Source: Psychromonas sp. CNPT3 (GTDB taxonomy: Bacteria; Pseudomonadota; Gammaproteobacteria; Enterobacterales; Psychromonadaceae). Taken from it: DNA of 64,000 nt. Both the position numbers and the translations under genes were made by a program. This document shows positions 25,720 to 34,314 of this stretch, piece by piece (the first letter of the stretch is position 1; each line of letters starts with the position of its first letter). Under the pieces are notes generated by a model. That model did no database searches. It was not told the DNA's origin and saw only the letters and a list, made by a program, of their open reading frames with translations. The stretch is taken from contig NC_020802.1 in the NCBI RefSeq assembly GCF_000153405.2, forward strand, positions 2,003,883-2,067,882, given 5' to 3'.

Positions 25720-26486
25720 TATATAATTCCTTCGTTTGATGCTTTGATTTCAATATATTTATCGTCTCTTTGTTGCCCAGTAAGCAAGCTTTCTTCTTTT
25801 TGCATGGCTTCGGTAGAAAGATCCATTCGATAACCAGCAAAAACACCGGTACAGGCAGCAATAACAAGACCTAATGAATAAGGAAGACCTGATAATAAAA
25901 TACCTGTTATGGTCGCTACAACGGCGGCGGTAATACATTCTCTGGTTTTAACTTGCGGAATAACAATGGCAATAAAGGCTGCAACCATCGCAAAATCAAG
26001 CCCATAATTAGCAATTTCTGGGAATGAACTTCCCACGATAGCACCTAGGAAATTAGCAATGACCCAAGTAAACCAAAAGCCCCCCATCGCCCCTAAATAA
26101 AACCAATGTCTATTTCCTTTATTAAGTTTCATCTCGTCGATCGTGGCTGCATAGACTTCATCGGTTAATCCAAATGACATTAATGCACGCATCGGAAAAG
26201 AATAATCTTTCATATATTCAGCCATTGAAGCGCTGTATAAAACATGCCTAAGATTAATAATAAACGTGGTTAACATGATAATTAAAATGCTGGCAGAAGA
26301 TTGTATTAAACCTAATGCAACCATTTGTGCTGATCCCGCAAAAACAGTAAATGACCAAAATGTACTTTCTGTTATAGACATGCCAACGCTGATACTAATT
26401 GCACCAACAATAAACGAAAAAGGGAAACCACCAATACATAATGGGAAAATTGCTTTTAACCCCATTAATAAATATTTTTTATTCAT
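25719..26486 (-). CDS. azlC: AzlC family large subunit of branched-chain amino acid exporter
   Basis: Membrane permease of 255 residues if started at ATG 26486, which has AGGT about 7 bases upstream. A longer frame (from 26573) would add 29 residues of odd composition that coincide with a DNA repeat, so I reject it. Family features: IFPLCIGGFPFSFIVGAISI near the start, FTVFAGSAQMVALGLI, INLRHVLYSASMAEYM (conserved in AzlC), SFGLTDEVYAA and about seven helices. With AzlD it makes an amino-acid efflux pump. Divergent from ridA-cyuA and sharing repeated TTGCAA sites with it. Confidence 0.9.
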   Translation of the reverse strand: MNKKYLLMGLKAIFPLCIGGFPFSFIVGAISISVGMSITESTFWSFTVFAGSAQMVALGLIQSSASILIIMLTTFIINLRHVLYSASMAEYMKDYSFPMRALMSFGLTDEVYAATIDEMKLNKGNRHWFYLGAMGGFWFTWVIANFLGAIVGSSFPEIANYGLDFAMVAAFIAIVIPQVKTRECITAAVVATITGILLSGLPYSLGLVIAACTGVFAGYRMDLSTEAMQKEESLLTGQQRDDKYIEIKASNEGII

Positions 26487-26507
26487 ATCAATACCTGTTT
26501 GTTCCAT

Positions 26508-26561
26508 TTGCACTAAATTATTGCAAGTTATTTTGCAGTTATCTTGCAAATTGTTTTGCAA
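26508..26561. promoter_or_regulatory. Array of five TTGCA repeats before azlC
   Basis: TTGCA occurs at 26508, 26521, 26533, 26544 and 26556 in the same direction, spaced 11 to 13 bases, about one helical turn. The same TTGCAA word makes up the ends of the dyad at 26705-26738. It looks like a cooperative regulator-binding array. Confidence 0.55.
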
Positions 26562-26704
26562 TTGTATTGGCATTTCACGTTAAGTACAAGATACTTTAAG
26601 CGGTTTTGGAAAATTTATTGGGAATTAATCACAAAAAATTCGCCATTAATCACATTTAAAACCTTTCTAATACGATATAACCTGCTACAGAGAAAGTTAT
26701 AGGT

Positions 26705-26738
26705 AAATAAATTTGCAACTTTGCTTGCAAATTTATTT
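26705..26738. promoter_or_regulatory. Perfect 14-bp dyad with TTGCAA before ridA
   Basis: AAATAAATTTGCAA and TTGCAAATTTATTT flank CTTTGC. It lies 49-82 bases upstream of the ridA start. Either a repressor or activator operator, or a leader hairpin; there is no T-run that would make it a terminator. Confidence 0.65.
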
Positions 26739-26786
26739 GTAAGTAGTAAGGTCTCGGAGTCAACATTATTTTATCTAGGAAATATC

Positions 26787-27167
26787 ATGAAAAAAATTAT
26801 TACAGCAAACAGTGCACCTGAAGCAATTGGTCCATATTCACATGGGAATAAATTTGAAAACCTTATTTTTACTTCTGGTCAACTACCCGTTTGTAAAGAA
26901 AAAGGCGGTGTCGTTGATGGTGGGATCACCGAGCAATCACAGCAATCATTACAAAATTTAAAAGCCGTTTTAGAAGCGGGTGGTGGTAGTCTAGATACCG
27001 TATTAAAAACCACTTGTTACCTTGCCGATATTAATGACTTTGCCGCCTTTAATAAGGTTTACAGTGAATTTTTTAAAACTGAATGTCCCGCTCGTAGTTG
27101 CTTTGCAGTAAAAGATTTACCACTCAATGTAAGAGTTGAAGTTGAAGCAATCGCTTATTCTAAGTAA
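26787..27167 (+). CDS. ridA: RidA enamine/imine deaminase
   Basis: Hydrolyses reactive enamine/imine intermediates such as 2-aminoacrylate released by serine or cysteine dehydration enzymes, protecting PLP enzymes. Start at ATG 26787 (126 aa), with TAGGA 6 bases upstream; an upstream in-frame ATG lacks a site. The YjgF/RidA signature [20 protein letters not shown] is intact, with Arg103, Cys105 and Glu120, and Tyr17 in GPYSHG matches the active site of E. coli RidA. It is followed 26 bases later by cyuA, whose product makes the very substrate RidA removes. Divergent from azlCD. Confidence 0.95.
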   Translation: MKKIITANSAPEAIGPYSHGNKFENLIFTSGQLPVCKEKGGVVDGGITEQSQQSLQNLKAVLEAGGGSLDTVLKTTCYLADINDFAAFNKVYSEFFKTECPARSCFAVKDLPLNVRVEVEAIAYSK

Positions 27168-27193
27168 GAGTCAATAATTTTGAGGGGATCAAT

Positions 27194-28468
27194 ATGAAAA
27201 CACAATGGCAACAATATATAAATATTTTAAATTCGGTCGTTAAACCTGCATTAGGTTGTACGGAGCCTATCGCTGTTGCTTATGCCTCTGCTGTCGCAAT
27301 GCAAATGTTAAGCGCTGAGCCAGAGAAAATTACAGTACACGTCTCTGATAATTTATATAAAAATTCTATGGGCGTCTTTGTCCCTGGTACCGGCCGTATT
27401 GGTTTGCATATTGCAGCCTCTGTGGGTGCATTCGCAGGTGATCCTCTCGCAGATTTACAAGTATTAGAAAAAATAAACACACGCGATGTAGAAAAAGCAC
27501 AAGCGTTAATTGATACAAATAATGTCAGTGTTTCACGTATTGATGTCGATGAATTTATATATTGCCTTGTTGAAATTAAAGCAGGTCAAGATATCGCGAT
27601 TGTCGAAGTCAGTGGTGCACACACACAAGTGATATGTAAAAAACTAAATAATGAAATCGTTTTTTCAAAATCTAATACCGACAAAACATCAACGGCATCT
27701 ATCTGTGATGGTGTAGATATTAATATTGAAAGTATTTATGATTTTGCAATGCATGCTCCTTTTGCTGATATTGAATTTATTTTAGAGTCTGCAAAATTAA
27801 ACTCTGCATTAGCGCAAGAAGGCTTATTAAATGATTACGGTTTGAAAATTGGCCGTATTATACAAAAAAGTATTAAAGATGGCTTTATGTCTGAAGGCTT
27901 AGTCAGCGATATCTTAATGCAAACCTCCGCAGCATCTGATGCTAGAATGGGGGGCGCATCTTTACCCGCTATGAGTAATTACGGAAGCGGAAATCAAGGT
28001 ATTGCAGCAACATTACCCGTTGTTCTTATGGCGAAACATTGTAAGCATGGTGATGACGAACTGGCGCGTGCACTTATACTTAGCCATCTATCGGCTATTT
28101 ACATTAAGTCTTATTACCCGCCCCTTTCAGCCTTTTGTGGTAATACAGCAACCAGCTCAGCAGCTGCTATGGCAATGGTGTACTTAATGGGTGGTGATTA
28201 TAAACAAAGTTGCTATGCCATTCAAAATGTACTCGGTGATTGTACCGGTATGATCTGTGATGGTGCAAAATCTACGTGTGCGATGAAAGTAAAAACATCA
28301 ACCAGCAGTGCAATATATAGCTCACTTCTCGCGATTAACTCCACAGGTACAAAAGATCAAGGGATCGTAGCTTCTAATGTTGAAGACAGTATTAAAAATT
28401 TAGGAAAATTAATTAGCCAAGGAATGCCTAACACAGACACGCAGATCATTAAGATCATGTCTGCATGA
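27194..28468 (+). CDS. cyuA: CyuA/YhaM-like L-cysteine desulfidase or serine deaminase
   Basis: Family enzymes use a [4Fe-4S] cluster, without PLP, to remove sulfide or water from L-cysteine or L-serine, giving 2-aminoacrylate and then pyruvate and ammonia. The 424-residue protein has [13 protein letters not shown] (Cys22), [26 protein letters not shown] and [13 protein letters not shown], the cysteines that likely hold the cluster. GAGGGG lies 5-6 bases before the ATG. Partner ridA upstream and a YheO-type regulator downstream suggest amino-acid catabolism. Cysteine versus serine cannot be told from sequence alone. Confidence 0.9.
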   Translation: MKTQWQQYINILNSVVKPALGCTEPIAVAYASAVAMQMLSAEPEKITVHVSDNLYKNSMGVFVPGTGRIGLHIAASVGAFAGDPLADLQVLEKINTRDVEKAQALIDTNNVSVSRIDVDEFIYCLVEIKAGQDIAIVEVSGAHTQVICKKLNNEIVFSKSNTDKTSTASICDGVDINIESIYDFAMHAPFADIEFILESAKLNSALAQEGLLNDYGLKIGRIIQKSIKDGFMSEGLVSDILMQTSAASDARMGGASLPAMSNYGSGNQGIAATLPVVLMAKHCKHGDDELARALILSHLSAIYIKSYYPPLSAFCGNTATSSAAAMAMVYLMGGDYKQSCYAIQNVLGDCTGMICDGAKSTCAMKVKTSTSSAIYSSLLAINSTGTKDQGIVASNVEDSIKNLGKLISQGMPNTDTQIIKIMSA

Positions 28469-28526
28469 TCCCAAACGCTAAATAAACACTTAATGCCTTT
28501 ATTTATTGTTTATTTCTTGGAACTAA

Positions 28527-28685
28527 TACCAAAGGAACTAAAAAGGTTACCCGTCTTGCTTGTTGAAATTATCCCTACCTGCGTTGTGAGTTTTGAAGTG
28601 AGAACAACTATCTCCTACAACTCACGCCTTGCTAGTGTTAATTTTTCCTACGCAATACATGAAAACTTAATTAATTCCTTTGGTC
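28527..28685 (-). mobile_element. 159-bp inverted-repeat element, copy E
   Basis: Full copy in the same orientation as D. Ends TACCAAAGGAA / TTCCTTTGGTC, with exact TAA duplications at 28524-28526 and 28686-28688. It separates cyuA from the YheO-type regulator gene. Confidence 0.9.
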
Positions 28686-28689
28686 TAAG

Positions 28690-28720
28690 AATAAATCACT
28701 TTATATTAAAGTGGTTTATT
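28690..28720. terminator. Hairpin before the YheO-type gene
   Basis: AATAAATCACTT pairs with AAGTGGTTTATT (one G-T pair) around a 7-nt loop, followed by CTTTG. Possibly the original terminator of cyuA, now displaced by the element. Confidence 0.55.
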
Positions 28721-28740
28721 CTTTGATAGGAAAATGACAA

Positions 28741-29385
28741 GTGCAGCAACTCAGCCAAAGCGATCTTGATATATTAAATTCAATGGGAAATGTAATAGAT
28801 GGTATTGCGACTATGTTCGGAAAGCATACCGAGGTCTTATTACACTCTCTTGATATTCGAAATGCATCCATTATAAAAATAGCAAATGGTTATATCACCG
28901 GCAGACAAGTGGGCACCCCCATCACCAATCTTGCTTTGATGAAGTTAACGGAAGGCAAAGACGTTTCTACTTCTTATTTAACCAAATCACCCAATGGAAA
29001 AAACTTACGATCTATTACCACCGTTATTCGTAATGCACAAAATGAATCCATCGGTTTATTATGCATAAATAATGATCTAGATGCCCCTTTTCAGTCCGTC
29101 ATACGCACCTTATTACCTGATATTATGCAGCCCAAAGAATGTGAGCACTCTCTTGAGACTTTTGCACTCGATTATAATGAGTTGATACAGAGCTCAATTA
29201 AAAGTGTAAAAAATAAAGTAATGCGAGATAAAAACATTTCTATTAAGACAAAAAATAAAGAGATTGTACTTGCCTTGCATGCATTGGGTGTTTTTGATTT
29301 AAAAGACAGTATTAGTTGTGTAGGGACAAGTTTAAAAATATCGATCCACAGTGTTTATCGTTATTTACGTAATATTCAAAAATAA
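28741..29385 (+). CDS. YheO-type PAS and helix-turn-helix regulator
   Basis: DNA-binding regulator of 214 residues. The N-terminal half (LNSMGNVIDGIATMFGKHTE, VLLHSLDIRNASIIKI, GRQVGTPITNLAL) is the PAS-like YheO domain, and the C-terminal end (KEIVLALHALGVFDLKDSIS, ISIHSVYRYLRNI) is the HTH_22 type. Family members such as DauR respond to amino acids. Start is GTG at 28741 with AGGA about 9 bases upstream. Its place behind ridA-cyuA makes it the best candidate to bind the TTGCAA sites, though an element now lies between them. Ligand unknown. Confidence 0.85.
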   Translation: MQQLSQSDLDILNSMGNVIDGIATMFGKHTEVLLHSLDIRNASIIKIANGYITGRQVGTPITNLALMKLTEGKDVSTSYLTKSPNGKNLRSITTVIRNAQNESIGLLCINNDLDAPFQSVIRTLLPDIMQPKECEHSLETFALDYNELIQSSIKSVKNKVMRDKNISIKTKNKEIVLALHALGVFDLKDSISCVGTSLKISIHSVYRYLRNIQK

Positions 29386-29916
29386 AAATGTGAGATACAA
29401 TTTACATTTCCCAGTAAATCCAGCTTAAAGTATATCCACCAAAAAAATCAATATTCAGCCTTTAATTTGGCTGACACTTCATTGTTTGGTTTTAAGGGCA
29501 AATAGTTTCATTATGTATTTTTTACAAAAAAAACATAATGACAATATTTCTTCCTCTTCTGTTTTATCCATTATTTCTTCGATCCCAATAAATTTCGATT
29601 GAAACATTAAACGCCGCAATTAAAATTACAAACTAAAAGTCAACATGAACTTATTACATACCAGACTATTGTCACACAAAAAAATATAAGCTCAGCGCTT
29701 TATTTATCAGTTCTTCGAGGGACATCACCGTTTCTGGTTTTTTAATTAGACTTTACTTTAAACCTTCAAACTCCTTTTTTTTCACATTTAATTTATAATT
29801 TGAATTTACAATGTGATTATATGACTTATTTTTTATCAAACTGCTGTAGATAAACACTATATTTAACGTATTCTGCAACTTTTAATTAACAATTTTTTTA
29901 CAAGGATAGAATTAAA
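29386..29916. other. Intergenic region before an HBM chemoreceptor
   Basis: 530 bp of AT-rich DNA with no gene. A TCAGCC / GGCTGA hairpin at 29455-29474 may end the regulator transcript. The chemoreceptor promoter must lie in the 3' part. Confidence 0.4.
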
Positions 29917-31776
29917 ATGCTTATTAAACATAAATTAATTTTGAATACGGTGGCTTCAGCAGCCTTCATGCTAATTTTACTTGTGCTCATGAATTTTTCA
30001 TCTAATTCATTACAAAAAGACATTCGCGTGACTCAATATATTGGGCAAATAGAAACGAATGTTTTACAACTTCGCGTCAATGCCAAAGACTTCTTAAGTC
30101 GTAAAGATATTATCTATTATGAAAACTTCACCAAAAATCATCAGCTATTAATAAGTAATATTGATTCTTTGATTTCTCAATTACAAGATTTAGATATCTC
30201 TACGGTTGAAGCAACACAACTTAAAAATATTCTGCTTGATTACAAAAAATATTTTTCTGAACTGGTTATGGCACAACAAACAATTGGTTTAACACCCACC
30301 AGCGGTTTATATGGACAACTGCGTAAAGCAGCCGGTGAACTTGAAGGTATGATTGAAAGTACAGATGTCAGCATGCTCAATGTATTACTGCAAATAAGAC
30401 GTAATGAAAAAGATTATATGCTGCGTCTAGACGATAAATACGTACAACGTCTTAAAGACAATGAACATAAACTTTCAACTTTGATCAATGCCAGCTTTTT
30501 TACAGAGCAAAGAATTACAAAACTACAAGGTACACTCAATAATTATAATTCAGCATTCTTAGCTTTAGTCCAAGAGCAGAAGAAAATGGGCTACACCAAA
30601 GATCATGGCCTACTTCAAAAAGTGCGTACCGTGATCCATAAAGTTAATAATGAATTTGAAATGCTGTTCAAAAATGTTAATAAAGCAACGACGGATTACA
30701 TACAGTGGATAAACAATATCACTTATTTTGTCTTCTTTGCCTCTATTATACTCGCGACGTTACTGGCACTGTTTATTACTCGTAGTATTATATACTCAAT
30801 TAATTCTATCAAAGTATCAATGTTAAAAGTGACCACTGATAACGATTTAACCGTGCATATCAGTTCAAAGAATAATGATGAACTCTCTGAAATCGGCAAT
30901 GCTTTTAATCAGATGCTGAGTAACTTTAAGCAACTGATAGCCTCTGTCGACAAATCCGTTATCAATGTCAATGAAGTCACTAATGTCTTAACCCTCAATA
31001 TACAACAAACGAACAAAGGCATTGATGCGCAAATGCTAGAGACTGACATGGTCGCCACCGCTATTACTGAAATGGTCGCTACCGTTGAAGAGATTGCATT
31101 AAATACCACCGATACAGCGACTAAAGCTGAGCATACCAATGAAAATGCCCAAAAAGGTAAAAAAGGGGTTGATGCAACTATCGCTCAAATCAGTGTATTA
31201 GAAGGTTATTTAGATGCATCGGGTCAAGTTATCCACAAATTGGTTGAAGACAGTGTCACTATCGGATCAGTACTTGAAGTTATTCGCGGTATTGCAGACC
31301 AAACCAATTTACTTGCACTAAATGCAGCCATTGAAGCTGCTCGAGCAGGTGAGCAAGGCCGTGGTTTTGCGGTTGTTGCCGATGAAGTTCGCTCTCTTGC
31401 AAGTAGAACCCAAGATTCTACTCAAGAAATTGAAACCATTATTAGCTCTTTACAAAACAGAACGCAAGAAATTGTTACACTCATGGATAATTGTCGTAAA
31501 GAAGGCCGAGAAAGTGCCATGCAGGCAAATCATGCAGGCGAATTACTCGATGAAATCAATAGTGATATCATTAGCATTTTAGATATGACGACCGCTATTG
31601 CGACTGCAATTCAAGAGCAAAGCGCCGTTGCCAGTGAAGTGAATAAGCATGTGAGCTCTATTCGCGATGTTGCTCATGATAGTAGTCAGGCGACGTTACA
31701 AAATAAAGAAATGAGTGAAGAGCTTGCACTGCAAGCAAAAGTCCTACATAAAGAAATACAACGCTTTAAAATTTAA
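29917..31776 (+). CDS. Methyl-accepting chemotaxis protein with HBM sensor
   Basis: Chemoreceptor of 619 residues. TM1 about 8-27. The periplasmic helical bimodular (HBM) sensor has two matching modules: [20 protein letters not shown] early, and [20 protein letters not shown] later. TM2 is about 266-292, then HAMP and the signalling tip [41 protein letters not shown] receptors such as McpS bind TCA intermediates or other small acids; the ligand here is unknown. No C-terminal NWETF motif. AAGGA is 8 bases before the ATG. It ends at a terminator shared with the convergent sigma-54 activator. Confidence 0.93.
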   Translation: MLIKHKLILNTVASAAFMLILLVLMNFSSNSLQKDIRVTQYIGQIETNVLQLRVNAKDFLSRKDIIYYENFTKNHQLLISNIDSLISQLQDLDISTVEATQLKNILLDYKKYFSELVMAQQTIGLTPTSGLYGQLRKAAGELEGMIESTDVSMLNVLLQIRRNEKDYMLRLDDKYVQRLKDNEHKLSTLINASFFTEQRITKLQGTLNNYNSAFLALVQEQKKMGYTKDHGLLQKVRTVIHKVNNEFEMLFKNVNKATTDYIQWINNITYFVFFASIILATLLALFITRSIIYSINSIKVSMLKVTTDNDLTVHISSKNNDELSEIGNAFNQMLSNFKQLIASVDKSVINVNEVTNVLTLNIQQTNKGIDAQMLETDMVATAITEMVATVEEIALNTTDTATKAEHTNENAQKGKKGVDATIAQISVLEGYLDASGQVIHKLVEDSVTIGSVLEVIRGIADQTNLLALNAAIEAARAGEQGRGFAVVADEVRSLASRTQDSTQEIETIISSLQNRTQEIVTLMDNCRKEGRESAMQANHAGELLDEINSDIISILDMTTAIATAIQEQSAVASEVNKHVSSIRDVAHDSSQATLQNKEMSEELALQAKVLHKEIQRFKI

Positions 31777-31793
31777 TTTAAGGTAATGTAAAT

Positions 31794-31826
31794 AAGGCAC
31801 GCTTAATTTTATTGTTAAGGTGCCTT
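31794..31826. terminator. Shared bidirectional terminator
   Basis: AAGGCAC-G-CTTAA pairs with TTAAG-GTGCCTT (one bulge) around TTTTATTG and is followed by TTTTTA. It lies between convergent genes and includes the stop codon of the minus-strand activator. Confidence 0.85.
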
Positions 31827-33233
31827 TTTATTTAAAGCATACTTTTTAAGTTTACTCTGCAGTGTCGTTCTCGGGATTTTAAAGCGCCGTGCGAGTGCAC
31901 TGCTATTACCCTTGAAATGTTGCATCGCCATATTGATTAATTTTTTTTCATAGTTTTGCATATGCTCGGCTAATGACTCACTAAAAGGCGTATCCAGCAT
32001 TTCTAATGCACCCTTCGCTTGTTGCGCATCTTCAGTTAACACCTCTTCCTTGTACATATAACGTAAATGCCACGTCTGTAATATTTCATCGTTCTCTTGA
32101 GTACATATCAACATACTGCGTAATACCGTATTTTCTAACATACGTACATTGCCAGGCCAAGGTTGTATTTCTAATAACGTAATGAAATCTGCACTCGCAT
32201 CTTTAATGTTAAGGTTTAAAAGCGGGTTATGCTTGGTAATAAAAAACGCGACTAAATACACAATATCATCTAATCGGTCCTCTAAACGCGGTAATGAAAT
32301 CATACACACACTCAAGCGGTAATATAAATCAGCACGTAATCGTTTATTTTTTATCGCTAAATTAGGGGGCTCATTCATCGCCACAATATAGCGAATATTT
32401 ACCTTTGTTTCCTTATTATCCCCTAATGCCCTAAAAAGGCCCTCTTGAACGACGCGCAGTAATTTACTTTGCACTTCAATCGGCATGCTATTAATTTCAT
32501 CTAAAAAAAGCGTCCCTCCATTTGCGAGCAACAACAGCCCTTTTTTATTTTCGGCCCCACTAAAGGCCCCTTTTACCGTACCAAAAAGCGTACTTTCGAT
32601 TAATGTTGAGGGTATGGCCCCGCAGTTGATAGTTAACATTGCCACTTTTTTAAGCGGACTATTATTATGAATATAGCGTGCGATTAATTCTTTACCGGTG
32701 CCCGTTTCCCCATAAATAAGGACGGGCAATGAGGTTTTAGAAAAGCATTTTATATCTTTAAATAGATGCATAAATTTTTTGTTTTTTGTCACGATATTAA
32801 TCGGTGGGCGGGCCGCAAAATCACGCTCTTGTAGACTTTTTGTTAAGTAATTAACTCGGTCACTTAATACCCTTATGTGACTCACCTCATGGACAACCTC
32901 AATAACAAAAGTAACTTGTTTTTGTGTATCGACGATAGGAAAGGTAGACGATCTTAGTGTCATGGTACGCCCTGATGGGGTTTCATATTGTAGAGACTGA
33001 TCCCACTGCGCGTCGCCCGTTTTTAAAACATTAAGCATCGAGCTATTACGCCGCGTTAACGTTGAGAAAACATCTAATAATTTTTTATTCAGCACTTTCT
33101 TTTGAGACAAACCATCAAGTTGAGCACTCATTTCATTATAAGCAACAATGTTTTCTGTTTTATCAATGATAATATAGGAGCGATCCATTTTATCAAAAAT
33201 AGCCATCACTTGACTCAGTAATGCTAATGACAT
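31815..33233 (-). CDS. Sigma-54-dependent activator (PAS, AAA+, Fis), RocR-like
   Basis: Enhancer-binding protein that opens sigma-54 promoters. Of 472 residues, an N-terminal PAS-like sensor (YIIIDKTENIVAYNEMSAQL, to about 130) is followed by an AAA+ domain with Walker A GETGTGKELIARYIH, the sigma-54 contact loop GAFSGA (GAFTGA variant), Walker B TLFLDEINSMP and R-fingers in LRADLYYRLSV. A Fis-type helix-turn-helix ends the protein (GNSSALARRFKIPRTTLQSK). Layout matches arginine-use regulators such as RocR. Its divergent neighbour, dimethylarginine hydrolase, has a -24/-12 promoter and upstream repeats, so regulation of that operon is likely. Confidence 0.92.
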   Translation of the reverse strand: MSLALLSQVMAIFDKMDRSYIIIDKTENIVAYNEMSAQLDGLSQKKVLNKKLLDVFSTLTRRNSSMLNVLKTGDAQWDQSLQYETPSGRTMTLRSSTFPIVDTQKQVTFVIEVVHEVSHIRVLSDRVNYLTKSLQERDFAARPPINIVTKNKKFMHLFKDIKCFSKTSLPVLIYGETGTGKELIARYIHNNSPLKKVAMLTINCGAIPSTLIESTLFGTVKGAFSGAENKKGLLLLANGGTLFLDEINSMPIEVQSKLLRVVQEGLFRALGDNKETKVNIRYIVAMNEPPNLAIKNKRLRADLYYRLSVCMISLPRLEDRLDDIVYLVAFFITKHNPLLNLNIKDASADFITLLEIQPWPGNVRMLENTVLRSMLICTQENDEILQTWHLRYMYKEEVLTEDAQQAKGALEMLDTPFSESLAEHMQNYEKKLINMAMQHFKGNSSALARRFKIPRTTLQSKLKKYALNKKAP

Positions 33234-33273
33234 GCAATGCTCCTTATTAATTTAATACAAAAACAGGTTAAAT

Positions 33274-33399
33274 AGACGATATTTCATCTATAAGAACATG
33301 TTTTAAGCGCTTTAACAGTGACATTTACTGCAATAATCTTTATTTATCAAATACTTAATCTTTAAACTGACGAAATATCAGCAACGCCGATATTTCATC
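33274..33399. promoter_or_regulatory. Repeated GATATTTCATC activator sites
   Basis: ACGATATTTCATCT at 33277-33290 and CCGATATTTCATCC at 33387-33400 are near-identical. Facing the second is GACGAAATATCAGC at 33369-33382, giving the dyad GAAATATC-N9-GATATTTC (33372-33396). They lie between divergent genes, 60-180 bases above the sigma-54 promoter, the usual place for enhancer sites. Confidence 0.7.
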
Positions 33400-33453
33400 C
33401 GTTTAAATCGCACAAAATAAAGTTAAGTCATTGTTTTTATTGCCTTTAATTTT

Positions 33454-33469
33454 TGGCATGAATTTCGCT
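33454..33469 (+). promoter_or_regulatory. Sigma-54 (-24/-12) promoter
   Basis: TTGGCATGAATTTCGCT contains GG-N10-GC (33455-33456 and 33467-33468), the invariant spacing, with a TGGCA-type -24 box. Expected start near 33480, about 24 bases before the dimethylarginine hydrolase ATG. Confidence 0.8.
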
Positions 33470-33503
33470 ATATAAAGATATCTTAATATAAAAGGAATTT
33501 ATT

Positions 33504-34271
33504 ATGTTTAAATATATTATTGCTCGTACACCTTGCTCTGCACTCGTTAACGGTCTATCTAGTGCAAATGAAGGTAAACCCGATCATGCTTTAGCGATGC
33601 AGCAGCATTTAGCTTATTTAGATGCATTAAGAAAATGTGATGTTGAAATATTACTATTACCCCCTCTTGAAGATTATGCCGATTCGGTTTTTGTTGAAGA
33701 TCCTGCCTTATGTACCAAACATTGTGCCATTGTGACGCGCCCTGGCGCTCCTTCTCGCCGCGCTGAAATTGATGCGATTGAGCCTGCCTTACGTCGTTTC
33801 TATAGTGAAGATAAAATAGAACATATTGAAGCACCGGGTACGGTTGAAGCCGGTGATATTATGATGATCGGTGATGTTTTTTATATTGGACTCTCAGCAA
33901 GAACAAATCTTCATGGCGCCCAACAAGTGATCGCCATCCTCGAAAAATATGGCCTATCTGGACATTTAATTACCCTTGAAAAAGTATTACATTTAAAAAC
34001 AGGCTTAGCTTACCTTGAAAATAACAATTTACTCGCTTGCGGAGAGTTTTTAACTAAAGCAGAATTTTCACATCTCAATATTATTGAGGTCCCCGAAAGT
34101 GAAAGTTATGCCACAAACTGCATTTGGGTAAATAATAATGTGATCATGCCGAGTGGTTACCCTATTACCGAAGCTAAAATTCGTGACTTAGGTTACAATG
34201 TGTTTTGTGTTGATACGTCTGAATACCGAAAAGTAGATGGTGGTGTAAGTTGCCTATCATTACGCTTTTAA
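33504..34271 (+). CDS. Dimethylarginine dimethylaminohydrolase (DDAH)
   Basis: Converts N-omega-methylated arginines to citrulline and (di)methylamine. Of 255 residues, all catalytic positions known from the Pseudomonas enzyme are visible: Glu115 in TVEAGDI, His163 in LHLKTGLAY and Cys250 in GGVSCLSLRF. The early substrate-binding parts PLEDYADSVFVEDPA and ARTNLHGAQ are also present. AAGGA is 7 bases before the ATG. It is driven by a sigma-54 promoter under a divergent activator and followed 43 bases later by an ArcD-like antiporter, so it looks like a methylarginine or arginine uptake-and-breakdown operon. Its citrulline-forming chemistry is like arginine deiminase. Confidence 0.92.
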   Translation: MFKYIIARTPCSALVNGLSSANEGKPDHALAMQQHLAYLDALRKCDVEILLLPPLEDYADSVFVEDPALCTKHCAIVTRPGAPSRRAEIDAIEPALRRFYSEDKIEHIEAPGTVEAGDIMMIGDVFYIGLSARTNLHGAQQVIAILEKYGLSGHLITLEKVLHLKTGLAYLENNNLLACGEFLTKAEFSHLNIIEVPESESYATNCIWVNNNVIMPSGYPITEAKIRDLGYNVFCVDTSEYRKVDGGVSCLSLRF

Positions 34272-34314
34272 TCACTTAATCACTTAATCAAAAATATTAA
34301 AGGGAATTAAAATC

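Noticed and set aside
26487-26573. 29-residue N-terminal extension of AzlC
   Set aside because: The stretch is the translated TTGCA repeat array (QLQNNLQDNCKITCNN) and lacks a good ribosome site; ATG 26486 is better placed.
26705-26738. Rho-independent terminator
   Set aside because: The stem is very AT-rich, there is no T-run in the right place, and it lies upstream of a gene between divergent promoters; an operator is more likely.
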